Shown one piece after another: positions 49,384 through 58,571 of a DNA stretch of 64,000 nucleotides. This DNA is from Porphyridium purpureum (lineage: Eukaryota > Rhodophyta > Bangiophyceae > Porphyridiales > Porphyridiaceae). The notes under the pieces were generated by a model that searched no databases, was not told where the DNA came from, and worked only from the letters and a program-made list of their open reading frames with translations. The position numbers and the translations under genes are program-made. Within the stretch, counting starts at the first letter, position 1; each line of letters starts with the position of its first letter. The stretch is from NCBI GenBank assembly GCA_008690995.1, contig VRMN01000015.1:248001-312000 (forward strand). Direction: 5' to 3'.

Positions 49384-51063
49384 CTTCCGTTCCACGTGCA
49401 AACTCGTGTCCACCAATCGCGATGCAGGTGAGCGCGCCCTCTCCTACATCCACGTCTCGCTCTGACAGTGCCTTTGTTTTCTTTCACCGCACCCACCTCC
49501 CTTCTCTCGACAACGCGCGTCGTCTTCTTGTACCCGGTAGTCTACAAAGAAAAAATGGATGGATTCCGCCGGAATCACATTTCGCGGCAATTCGCAACGA
49601 AAGTAATGACACTCGGTTGAGCTGGACACCCAAAGTGAACACCTGACGACAAGGGATTGCGTGATTCGAACGCAGTTTGGCCAAGGGGCAGGAGCTTGGA
49701 AGGGGCACACGGCGTGCGGCCCACGGGCGACGAGTATGCGCCAATTTTTGTCCGGCAAGACAAGGTATCTGAAAAACATGCGCATTCTGTTGACTTTGGC
49801 CTGGATGACGGCTGTACAAGCGACGCGCAGTCCTCACTCAACATCAGATGCTGTAGATATTTAGATACATGTTTCACGTATTCGACTTGTTGCAGAAAAG
49901 CTGTTCCTTCTACCACTGTTTGATTCCTCTTTGCCTTTGGGCGTTTGTGCATAAGCTGAGTGTGTACCCGTGCAACTTACTCAATAGCCAATCTTTGAGA
50001 AAAATTATTGGTCTCCGCGTTGAGCGTCAAGGCGCTCAAGCTACTCTACTTTGGGGACTTGCGTGAATCTCCCAATCGCTTGCCGCTGTATGCTCACCAA
50101 TCCCCTTCTGGGCTTGTTCACATTAAAGGTGTTGTGTCTGTGATGCTTCATCGTACAAGCGACCAGAATATTTTCTTCCAAGAAGAGCGTAACCTTCAAA
50201 AGACTAGCGCACGGCGAATAGCATGTTGGAAACATCATTGTGAACGTCAGTTTCGGTAGGCTTTCTATCGTTCACATGTGAGAGCTAATCAAAATCAGTC
50301 CGCGATGGCACTCGAACTTGTGTCAATGTTGTTTCAAATTCTCGAAAACAGAGGATTGAAAGGTCACAAATGGCGAGCGGTGAACAGCTTGCCCAGCTGT
50401 TTTCATGAAGCGCTGGAATGATTTGTAGCCCTTTGGCTTCTTCCTGTATAGGTCTTTCAGAGTTCGCGACGGTACCGGATCTCAACTACGAGTTGCTCTT
50501 TCTTTCGCGTGCCATGGATCGAGCAAACGTCACTTGAAAAGCTGAAAGAGGCACAGCCGAAGAGGGAAAAGAGAAAAGACCATGTTGATTCCGAGCACGG
50601 AAACTTCCAAACCCGAAAGTAGTTCCAACTTCATTGCGCAAAAGTGGAAGAGAAGTGTCAGCGTACGAAATAATAGGGCACAGTCACGGAAAACAAAACT
50701 GTTCGTGTGTCGATGATACATTCACGTCGCAATGAATGTCCTTTCTTTCTGGTCAAAGATCTCCTTGCCGCATGGGCGAGCATCATCGCAAGCATCGAGC
50801 CCGTCAGCTAGTACAGTAACAAAGTACCGTTGTATCAAACCGATAAGCCGAGGAGCCGATAAGCCGAGGAGCCGATAAGCCGAGGAGCCGATAAGCCGAG
50901 GAGCCGATAAGCCGAGGAGCCGATAAGCCGAGGAGCCGATAAGCCGAGGAGCCGCGAAAGTTTGTGGAGATGGTTGGCAGATGGGGACGGGTGAGATACT
51001 GTGTGGTGGATTGAGGAGTTCTCGCGTGCTGGTAGCAGGCGCGTTCATCTCCATTGGAGGAGG
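49384..51063. promoter_or_regulatory. 1.7-kb divergent intergenic region with a 16-bp tandem repeat
   Basis: Promoter region of the SAM-like gene (minus) and DENN gene (plus). Apart from the tandem repeat at 50,840-50,951, I see no gene. Frames at 49,450-49,950 on both strands have no similarity. Confidence 0.4.
50840..50951 (+). repeat. Seven perfect 16-bp repeats upstream of the DENN gene
   Basis: CCGATAAGCCGAGGAG is repeated seven times head to tail without a mismatch, 113-224 bp before the DENN ATG at 51,064. Each unit contains GATAAG, a GATA-factor core. Perfect identity implies recent amplification. Confidence 0.95.
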
Positions 51064-53286
51064 ATGGTCACGGAGGCCGCAGAGGCCGCGGAGACTGCTG
51101 GAATGCCGGCGGCTGCGCCACGTGAGAACCTGGGAAGACTGAGCGTGAGCATTCCGTGGGTCAAGATTCTGGGATTGTGTAGCACCGATCTGGACGTGAC
51201 CGTGGGGCTGCGCTTTGTGCGCGACGGGGAAGAGCAAGCTGACGAAGGTGAAAATGGGTTTGGGGATAGGCAGGGAAGCGTGCCAGATGAATGTGGGTCT
51301 GTCCCTGTTGTACCTGCGTCAGCATCGGCATCCGATTCTGCGCCGAACGATCATCTGCCGCCGGGAGAACAGCTTACGGACAGGATTGTAGATGACGCGT
51401 ACGCCGATGAAAATAGTGAGCAAGATTCACCAAGCTCAGAGGATGAGGGGCCACGTGAACAGCTGGACTCCCGGGTCAAGCACTATCGGAAAAAATCGTT
51501 CAGTGTCACTTCGGAAGCTCTCGCGGGCATTCTGGCGCAGCTCGAAGTCGAGGTGAAAGACCAAGACCCCACAGCTCCCGCCGAAATCTCTGGAGATTCC
51601 CGCTCTCAGTTGGTCAATGCGCATTCTCGTATAGCTGCAGAAACGGTGTCAGTTGCCTCGGCCTCACCTGAAGTGCCGGAGAACTTTCCGCTTGTGTCTT
51701 TGCGCGGAGTGAAACATGAGGAAATGAGCACATTCATCGGGTTTTGCTTTCCGCAAGAACAGTTTCACCGTACGTCGCTTTGCTACCCGACTCGCAAGGC
51801 ACAGTGGGATCTGCAGGCAAGTGCCTATTCTTTTGTATGTACCAACGAGATGCGCGATTTCTCGTACGGCCTAGGTATCCAATTTTGCTTTGACATCGTG
51901 CGCGCGTCGAATGGACGACATCGTTGCTCGGGCTGTTCTACAAATTTTCCTGGCAGCAGTCATAGCGATAACATGTACGGCGAGACAAAGCTGATTTCAT
52001 CCAAGCAACGGCAGAATGGCTTGGCGCTGTTCGTCCTGTCGACTGTGAATGAGAGAGCGCAAGCAGAGACTTTGCTAAACGAGTTGATCGTCGAATTTGA
52101 AAAATGTTGCAAGCGAAATACCGCGCTAGCACCGGACGAAGACTGTGCGGCACTCGCTCGCCGCTCGTTCAGAAACGCGTGCGAGAGCGCTGTCAGAAAG
52201 TATGTTGGCAGTCCTGAGAACCAAGCGTCGATACCAAATGCATCGACGCCGTTGCTTCTGGTTCAGTCTGAAAAGGAGGAGGCGCCGCTCTTATTGGAGA
52301 GGAATATTTCTGCGGTGGCGAGCGAGCGAGCGTTGAGCGCAGGTTCCGCGCTTGTGCCGGACATGTCTGTGTACGACCTGCTGCTTGCATTTGGCAGTTC
52401 AGTTTTCATAGACGTGGTGACTGCGATTTTGCTCGAGAAGCGCATTATATTTTGCTCTTGGTTTCTGCGACGGCTTGAAATCGGTATTGAGAATTTCTTG
52501 AAAGCCCTTGACCCACTGACTTGGCAGGGTATCTACATACCTGTTCTGCCGGCGGGGCTGCTTGATGTCGTACATGCGCCCATGCCCTTTCTGGTGGGTA
52601 TACACACTTCATGTGTGCCGAGAATAGACTGGAACGTCGAAGCAGAAACCGTGCGTGTGGATCTCGATGCGGCGCGCTTTTATATAGGAAAGGACTCGGG
52701 CTTCTTACGCATGCCACTCAAGCTCCGGTCCAAGCTAGAAAACAGCTTCAATTCGTTTATTATTGAGACGATGGCACAGGGCGAGGAAGAACGGGAGCAG
52801 AGCTTGAATGCTATTTTGGGCATCTTCTTTCGTGTCTTTACAAGCGAGTACTTGACTTCTTTTTGGCCGGCAGCCATGGATAAAGAGAGTGAAGTGGACG
52901 CAGCGGTATACTCTGCGTTGGGCAGCAAGTCTGGGATTGTGCAGGGTGCACACTTACCGCAGGATGAAGAGCAATTCTGGATCGCGTTTGGAGAGACGCA
53001 GATGAAGGAGCAGTGGACGCTGCGCGCCACCGTGCAACACCGGGTGACGCTCAAAAAGATGGCGCACGACGCGCACGGTCGGTCTGCGGCAGAGTCCGTC
53101 CCCTCTAAACGATCACTCAAGAGCCTTCGCGCAAGCATGTTCAAGAAACCAGTTGCGCCAGGAAAGGATGACACGTCGGCCGCTGGGTCCAAGGACACTG
53201 TTGATCCAGGCACTCCGAGAAGGAAGAATTCAGTATCGACTGGTGGCATCAAGGAACACAAGAGTCGAATCCGCTGGAAGTTTTGA
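51064..53286 (+). CDS. DENN-domain protein (putative Rab guanine nucleotide exchange factor)
   Basis: 740 aa. DENN proteins activate Rab GTPases in membrane traffic. The start is the ATG at 51,064; the frame is open to a GTG at 51,001. N-terminal region 1-210 is acidic and Ser-rich, with a basic KHYRKKSFSVTSE, a likely phosphorylation or 14-3-3 type site. The upstream DENN part lies at about 213-330 (FIGFCFPQEQF, SYSFVCT-like strands, GLALFVLSTVNERAQAE). Core DENN at about 428-526 is clear: VYDLLLAFGSSVFIDVVTAI, LLEKRIIFCSWFLRRLEIGI, PLTWQGIYIPVLPAGLLDVV, APMPFLVGIHTS. The downstream part with FFRVFTSEYLTSFWPA follows, and the protein ends in a basic tail (RRKNSVSTGGIKEHKSRIRWKF). No kinase, PH, C1 or PPR domain is attached. 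The target Rab cannot be inferred. Confidence 0.9.
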   Translation: MVTEAAEAAETAGMPAAAPRENLGRLSVSIPWVKILGLCSTDLDVTVGLRFVRDGEEQADEGENGFGDRQGSVPDECGSVPVVPASASASDSAPNDHLPPGEQLTDRIVDDAYADENSEQDSPSSEDEGPREQLDSRVKHYRKKSFSVTSEALAGILAQLEVEVKDQDPTAPAEISGDSRSQLVNAHSRIAAETVSVASASPEVPENFPLVSLRGVKHEEMSTFIGFCFPQEQFHRTSLCYPTRKAQWDLQASAYSFVCTNEMRDFSYGLGIQFCFDIVRASNGRHRCSGCSTNFPGSSHSDNMYGETKLISSKQRQNGLALFVLSTVNERAQAETLLNELIVEFEKCCKRNTALAPDEDCAALARRSFRNACESAVRKYVGSPENQASIPNASTPLLLVQSEKEEAPLLLERNISAVASERALSAGSALVPDMSVYDLLLAFGSSVFIDVVTAILLEKRIIFCSWFLRRLEIGIENFLKALDPLTWQGIYIPVLPAGLLDVVHAPMPFLVGIHTSCVPRIDWNVEAETVRVDLDAARFYIGKDSGFLRMPLKLRSKLENSFNSFIIETMAQGEEEREQSLNAILGIFFRVFTSEYLTSFWPAAMDKESEVDAAVYSALGSKSGIVQGAHLPQDEEQFWIAFGETQMKEQWTLRATVQHRVTLKKMAHDAHGRSAAESVPSKRSLKSLRASMFKKPVAPGKDDTSAAGSKDTVDPGTPRRKNSVSTGGIKEHKSRIRWKF

Positions 53287-55162
53287 TCATGACCATTCAT
53301 GAGACCCGCAACATGCGAGACTTTTTTTGAGCGGATGTCAAGCCGGGCTAGAGAATGTCTGGCAGTCTTGAGCAAACTCAGAAAGGTCTCTGACATGTTC
53401 AAAGCCTGAAGCGTTGCACACGCGGTCAGTACAGCTGCAACATGGAGTATTTGAGCGGACCAGCCCAGTGGGTATATGTTGGGGTAGACGATGGCTGTGA
53501 CCGGTACCAGAGACACGGATAGGTGAACGTACTCGAGCTTGCGAGCTGGCAGCAAAAGAAGAAAAGTCTGTCGGGCAGCTGATGCGATTTTCCGCCCTCT
53601 GCCTCTATGTGTACCACTAGGCTATGGATGCAATGTTCATATGGATACGCTCAAATCCGTCCTGATTCAATGTCGCGCAGGTTCTGGTACGCCAAACACA
53701 CAGACGGGAAATATGAAAGCCATGGCAAATGATGAAATGGAAACACCGTCTGTTGCCGTCCAGACAGACGTGTTCGCAGTTGTACTAATTGCCACACTGA
53801 GCATGCTGGCGTCGACGCACAACAGCACAGCCGCTACATTTCACAATGCGTGCTATCGCACCACGACAATGTGCCTCACCTTCGATAAAGACACGAAATG
53901 CCTCCGTTCGCCCAAGCAAGCACCGCTCCAGATGATGTGTCCAACGCACCGCCCTCAGATACACTTTGTGCGACCCATCGGGCTGCCAATGCTTTTACCC
54001 CAGAAAAAGTCACCTCATTTATCGTTTTTTCGTTGCTTGGGCCAACAAAACCTTGGGCATACACTGCCGCAGGACTCACCGACGTTCCCCACAAGCGAGG
54101 GGTTAAAGCTAGCCTGCAGAGCCACTCGCCATTCCACAAAGCTTCTGCAGCAACAGAAGCGTCCCAGTGTTGGTCAAAAAGCACTGACGTGAAGCAGTGC
54201 CTTCGCAGCAACAGAAGCGCTCGAATTTGAGAAGCGCTGCATCGCATGTCTCGCGATCATCGGGCAGAAGGAGTAAAGCGCGCAGAATTTTCGGTTGAAA
54301 TGTTCGAGCTCGCCGGAGACAGGCTTGTCGATGATTTTTGCGCGTGCACATCAGGATGCCACTTGGTCGGACCTTTGGAACCGCGTCTTTGTATGATTCA
54401 CCATTCTGTCCTCTGTACCAAGGAAGCTAGATCGAATCGAGGAATATGCGAGACTTCTCTGTGCTCTCACAGCAGCCGAGACGCTTGTCACTCCAGTTGG
54501 AAACTGAGCACGGAGGAGGTTCTGCCTTGGAGCGGAAAAGGCATTCAATTCGTTTGACTGACAGGACCCACATGCCAATGTAATGATTCATTCCAAGATG
54601 GCAATACTGGTCTGAAATCACGCCGAGACAATTCAGGATCTCTGTATGAGTATCCGCATTACGTAACAGATTCTGGGTCTTCTGCATGACAGCTGCCTCT
54701 GAATGCATGGCCGCACGATTGCCATTCAGCTCGTAAGAGTCATTGCAATTCAAGCGAGTCCAAGAAGTGCCGACGCGAGTCACTGCATTCGCGGCAACAC
54801 ATACGCCGGTCGTCGAAGTCTGACGCGGAGGACGTGACCGTACCCTCCCCATAAAAGCAGTTCGACTATCCATAGAATGACGGAGTCCAGTCCGCATTGC
54901 CAACGCTTCTTCCCGCAGAGCCCGACCAAGAATCGCACAAAAATGCAGCCCACCACGGTGAGTGGGTCTGAATTATTCGCCAGATTGGTGCTACTGGCGC
55001 TGTGAAGAACTCGACGCACACATTTGATCACAACTTTGACCACGTGCATTAAGCTTTGACGGGCAACACGATCAACTCCGACCCTAATTCACGGACCCAG
55101 CTGACACAATCAAACGGAGCACGTTCCGGTAAGGCAGTGCTACACTTTGCCGACATTCGGAG
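53287..55162. other. Intergenic, no firmly supported gene
   Basis: Nearly 1.9 kb. Frames at 53,555-52,680 (minus, largely antisense to DENN), 53,539-54,192 (plus, TTG start) and 54,897-54,427 (minus, 156 aa) were considered and not accepted. A small direct repeat, CAGCAACAGAAGCG, occurs twice near 54,150 and 54,207. Confidence 0.35.
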
Positions 55163-55393
55163 TTACGGAGTCGACCCGTCCAGGTCCTCCACCAACGACT
55201 CTTCCATTGTGTCACTGCGCGCGTCAAATGGCTCAAACCAACGCACCATTCTGCGGGAGCAGACCTCTTGCACATAACCGCCTACCACAACGATACCAAG
55301 ACACACCGCCAGCGCAAATCGCAAACCCGGACATGCTCCACGCTGCTTTCCATCTCGCACGCACATCACCTCATCTCCGTGCAACACTCCCAT
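55163..55393 (-). CDS. Possible small single-span membrane protein (76 aa)
   Basis: The ATG at 55,393 opens 76 codons: a short charged N-terminus with Cys (CVRDGKQRGACPG), one clean hydrophobic span (LRFALAVCLGIVVVGGYV), a basic boundary (CSRRMVRW) and an acidic tail (DTMEESLVEDLDGSTP). The positive-inside pattern and codon choice look gene-like. Small mitochondrial or ER subunits have this shape, but I recognise no family, and chance cannot be ruled out at this length. The open frame continues upstream without another ATG. Confidence 0.4.
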   Translation of the reverse strand: MGVLHGDEVMCVRDGKQRGACPGLRFALAVCLGIVVVGGYVQEVCSRRMVRWFEPFDARSDTMEESLVEDLDGSTP

Positions 55394-55863
55394 ACCTCCT
55401 GGCCCATCAGCATCGACTCGAAACACCGGTCCAGAAGCAGCCGCGGTCTCGCCGTCTTCCAATGCACGCCTGCAAAACCCGGTTTACAGTGCATCATAGT
55501 AAAAACGCCCTGTTTTCCCATATGACGTGGAAGATAACCGACTGTAAGGATGGCGAACTGCACATGCTTGAAAACAGTGCGACCTCGCGCGTGGGAGTTG
55601 AAAGGGTTGCGCCTCGGGTGGGGCTGAGCGCTTCTGCACGCACGCTTTATGAATAACGGAGACACATCGTCTATCTAGGGCCCGAAAAAAAAACCAACAA
55701 CACCAAAGCAGAGTTCGTCGCATGGTCTGCGATTCTTCAGCAGCCGACAGACGAAAATTGGCTGCGCAATGGATATGAAAAGACGGTCCATTCTCCGGTT
55801 GAATTCGCCGTTCACCGATACAATCAACGACGTGCCTGCGTGCTCGTCGCGTGCCTTGAAGTG
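55394..55863. other. Intergenic
   Basis: About 470 bp between the possible small gene and the end of the coiled-coil gene. It contains an A-run (55,685-55,693). Open frames have no similarity. Confidence 0.35.
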
Positions 55864-58323
55864 TCACGCGCGAAAATACAAGTGCAGCTTGGCATAGAGG
55901 TCGGACGCCAAGAACGGAATGGATGCGTCCGAGGTCAGTTGTGCAACAGCCGCAGGTGCGCGGCCGCGCTCCATCAGCGAAAGCAGTGCTGGCCCCAGCA
56001 CGCTTTGCGCGCGCATCAGAATCTCGCCGAACGCGTCGCGCACGTCCTTGCGGAGGTCATCCTCAGCACTTGATGATGTTCCTAGTGCATCCGTACCAAG
56101 TTGTGATAAGGACTCTTGTATGAGCAGCATGGATGATGCTATACACTCGATTAGTTCGGCCTGGACTCTGGCGGCCGCCGCCCTGGCTGTTTCTGCCCGA
56201 TCTTGGTCGTAGCGATGCAGCAGAAAAGCGTGATCACATAAGCTGTCGATGATTAAGGACGCCAGCGGTTGCTGACTCTTATTCTTTCGACGATTTGGGG
56301 CTCCCTTGGGTGTCAACACCAGCTGCGACAGCAGCCGGCTTGGAGATGATGCCTGCCCATCAATGTGCGCGTCGACCAGTAAATCGACTGCGTCGCGGTA
56401 CAAATGCAAGCAGTCAAATCGAGCACAGCTTTGGCTGAGTAGCGCTTGAAGTACAGCCACAAATTTCTCGTCCGCCAGTAGACCATCTCGAAAGCGAGAA
56501 TAAACGCGGAGGATGCTCGTGAACGCCATTTCTAGCCAAGCCGGATGGAGTGGCTCATAATCGTGCTCGTCGACGAGCACGCCATGCAATGCTTCGACCA
56601 CGATACGAACACTCTCCGTCGAGCCAAGCCGCTTCGCGTCGTGGCTGGCAATGCGCAAGCCAGCGGCGAATGTATTCTCGGTCATCACGCCTTGATTTGC
56701 GCCTATCGCAAAATCCAGCAAGGTCCCGTTCGAAAATGCTGGTATCAAGCTCGCTACATTTCCGTCAGTTCCAAGAGCGTGCGGTGACAGCTCCGAGCAC
56801 GCCTCCGCCACCATGGCCACGATCTCGGTCAATGTGGCCAAGTGTAAACTGGTGCCTCTGTCTGGACTTTCGCGATCATTTGCGGTCAGGTTTCGCGCGG
56901 CCTCGTTCCACAGCTCTAGCAGAGCATGCAACAGAGCACACGCAAACGCATAACAATCCATGACGCGGTAGGAGCTAGAACCGTGTTCGGGGCGCCACAG
57001 CAATGGCACCGACGAGAGAATACAAAGGAGCACCTCTTTCTCGAGCACCAACAGCCTTGCTGGTGCCTGCGTGCCGGGTGTGTGGGCAAGCTTCAGTCCG
57101 ACGTGGTCCAGTAATTCACAGACGCGTTCGCTGCTGGAGAGCGCCTCGAGCGCGGCATCCTCCAAACCTATATCCTCCGTTCGTTCCGGCGAGCGCTGTG
57201 CCTGTGCTCCTATCTCAATACCTTTCGTCGATGATGGCTGATGCGTTGGCAGAGGTGCCTGCGGCGAGTCTTCCAATGCAGCTCGCTCGCGCTTGTTTCC
57301 GACGGGAGCTTTCAATTTTTCGCCACCTGGCTTCGCTCGACCGAGCTGCGAGTCAAAGTCATCAAAGCCATGGTCATGGGAACCCACACCGCGTGCGCGT
57401 TGGCCACGCGAGGTAGATACCGCCGCAGTCGTAGTATCATTCTGCGAAGGCGCGGTGGTCTGCGCACTTGCAGCGCGTTGCTGGTATGTGCGTATTTGAA
57501 GCTGCGCCTGGCTGATATCATGTTCCAGCAGAGCTATGCGGCTTTCCAGAGTCGCGCGCACGCGCTCGAGTTCAAGCTGTGCCTGTGCCTGTGCCGTGTC
57601 TTCTTCCACTTGCGCTGAGGACTGGCTCCGCGCGCGGCCGCTTACGTCGAGATTCTTGCGCTCTTCTGCCAGCAGGCGCTTTCTCAAATTCGCGATTTCG
57701 GCTCGCAGCTTGTCGTGCTCGGACAGGGACGGCGCCGGCGCTGCACCCATGATTGCAGATGCCCGCGAGGGCGTGTTTCCGTCGCTTTGATCCCTGGGGA
57801 CACTTTGAAGCTGAACGGAGGGGTACCGAGCGCGGCTAATGTTTGCAGTCGCGTTGTTTGCGCGATACGGCGCGCTGTACGGCGCGACTCTTGCCGCCGG
57901 CACACGCGAAGCCTTTCGGTGGTCCGCCGGCGGCATCTTTCCCGTTGGCACTGCGCGACCTTGCCCAGCGTGCGCGGCCGGTACTCGCGCGAGACGTGCA
58001 ACATTGCTCGCGTTCGGAGCGTCATGCGCAGCGACCCTGCGCGTGGCGGCGGCAGCGGTCGCGGTAGCGGTGGTATCGGCGACCGCGACCACACCTTCCG
58101 CTCGACTTCCCTGCAACCGGTCGACCTCATAATCCAGCTGCGCAAACAAGTCCTCATACTCATCCAGATCATACTCATTCACTTGGACCACCCGCTCCAT
58201 GCCCACCCTCTCATCCTCCCCAACACCATCATCTCCACCATCGTCCTCCTCTCCAGCCACAGGCACCGAGCAGTCGCAGCGCGTCCGCTTGAACATCGCG
58301 CTAGGGTTTCCATTATTTAACAT
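55864..58323 (-). CDS. Coiled-coil protein with ATRIP-like features
   Basis: 819 aa. An acidic N-terminal block (EEDDGGDDGVGEDE, then VNEYDLDEYEDLFAQLDYE, residues 25-66) is followed by a disordered Ala/Arg/Pro-rich stretch, a coiled coil at about 200-290 (DKLRAEIANLRKRLLAEERK, QAQLELERVRATLESRIALL), and a long helical C-terminal region (DHVGLKLAHTPG, LVLEKEVLLCILSSVPLLW, CYAFACALLHALLELWNEA). Acid patch, coiled coil and HEAT-like helices in this order are the layout of ATRIP, the ATR partner that binds RPA through an acidic N-terminal motif, but no diagnostic motif is conserved well enough to name it. It could be any scaffold of similar build. ATGs exist at codons 1 and 10; codon 10 (MFKRTRCDC, 58,296) has the better context. 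It is divergent from the ankyrin gene, about 250 bp away. Confidence 0.8.
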   Translation of the reverse strand: MLNNGNPSAMFKRTRCDCSVPVAGEEDDGGDDGVGEDERVGMERVVQVNEYDLDEYEDLFAQLDYEVDRLQGSRAEGVVAVADTTATATAAAATRRVAAHDAPNASNVARLARVPAAHAGQGRAVPTGKMPPADHRKASRVPAARVAPYSAPYRANNATANISRARYPSVQLQSVPRDQSDGNTPSRASAIMGAAPAPSLSEHDKLRAEIANLRKRLLAEERKNLDVSGRARSQSSAQVEEDTAQAQAQLELERVRATLESRIALLEHDISQAQLQIRTYQQRAASAQTTAPSQNDTTTAAVSTSRGQRARGVGSHDHGFDDFDSQLGRAKPGGEKLKAPVGNKRERAALEDSPQAPLPTHQPSSTKGIEIGAQAQRSPERTEDIGLEDAALEALSSSERVCELLDHVGLKLAHTPGTQAPARLLVLEKEVLLCILSSVPLLWRPEHGSSSYRVMDCYAFACALLHALLELWNEAARNLTANDRESPDRGTSLHLATLTEIVAMVAEACSELSPHALGTDGNVASLIPAFSNGTLLDFAIGANQGVMTENTFAAGLRIASHDAKRLGSTESVRIVVEALHGVLVDEHDYEPLHPAWLEMAFTSILRVYSRFRDGLLADEKFVAVLQALLSQSCARFDCLHLYRDAVDLLVDAHIDGQASSPSRLLSQLVLTPKGAPNRRKNKSQQPLASLIIDSLCDHAFLLHRYDQDRAETARAAAARVQAELIECIASSMLLIQESLSQLGTDALGTSSSAEDDLRKDVRDAFGEILMRAQSVLGPALLSLMERGRAPAAVAQLTSDASIPFLASDLYAKLHLYFRA

Positions 58324-58571
58324 CAGAGGGATTTGTAAAATAGGTTAATTAATAATATCCTAAATAAAACACGCTGTTTTATCAGAGCGTGACGATCATG
58401 TCAAATCAGAGTGATTTTGTTAGGAGAAAGTACAGTGTTTAGAACGAGGTACAGCGATGGTTATGGAGGAGGCGCAGCGAGCCGGAGGGAAGAAGAGAGG
58501 TGAGACAGAGGAAGACAGGAGAAGAAGAGGAAGAGGAGACAGGAGAAGAAGGGAAGGAGGGCAGTGGATGG
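58324..58571. promoter_or_regulatory. Divergent promoter, ATRIP-like / ankyrin-GH20 genes
   Basis: 248 bp. The left part is AT-rich (GGTTAATTAATAATATCCTAAATAAAA), including TTAATTAA. The right part from about 58,460 is almost pure purine on the plus strand (GAGGAAGACAGGAGAAGAAG), probably the leader of the ankyrin gene. Confidence 0.5.

Noticed and set aside
49661-49700. tRNA-like TTCGAATC on the minus strand
   Set aside because: The putative T-arm has only four pairs with a nine-base loop, and no acceptor stem or anticodon arm could be folded around it.
50840-50951. CRISPR array
   Set aside because: Units are contiguous with no spacers, and the context is eukaryotic.
52680-53555. 291-aa minus-strand frame
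   Set aside because: Mostly antisense to the DENN gene, with no similarity.
53539-54192. 217-aa plus-strand frame
   Set aside because: Starts at TTG; random-looking composition.
54427-54897. 156-aa minus-strand frame with ATG
   Set aside because: Intergenic and of borderline length, with no motif or clear codon signature; could be a small real gene but not supportable here.
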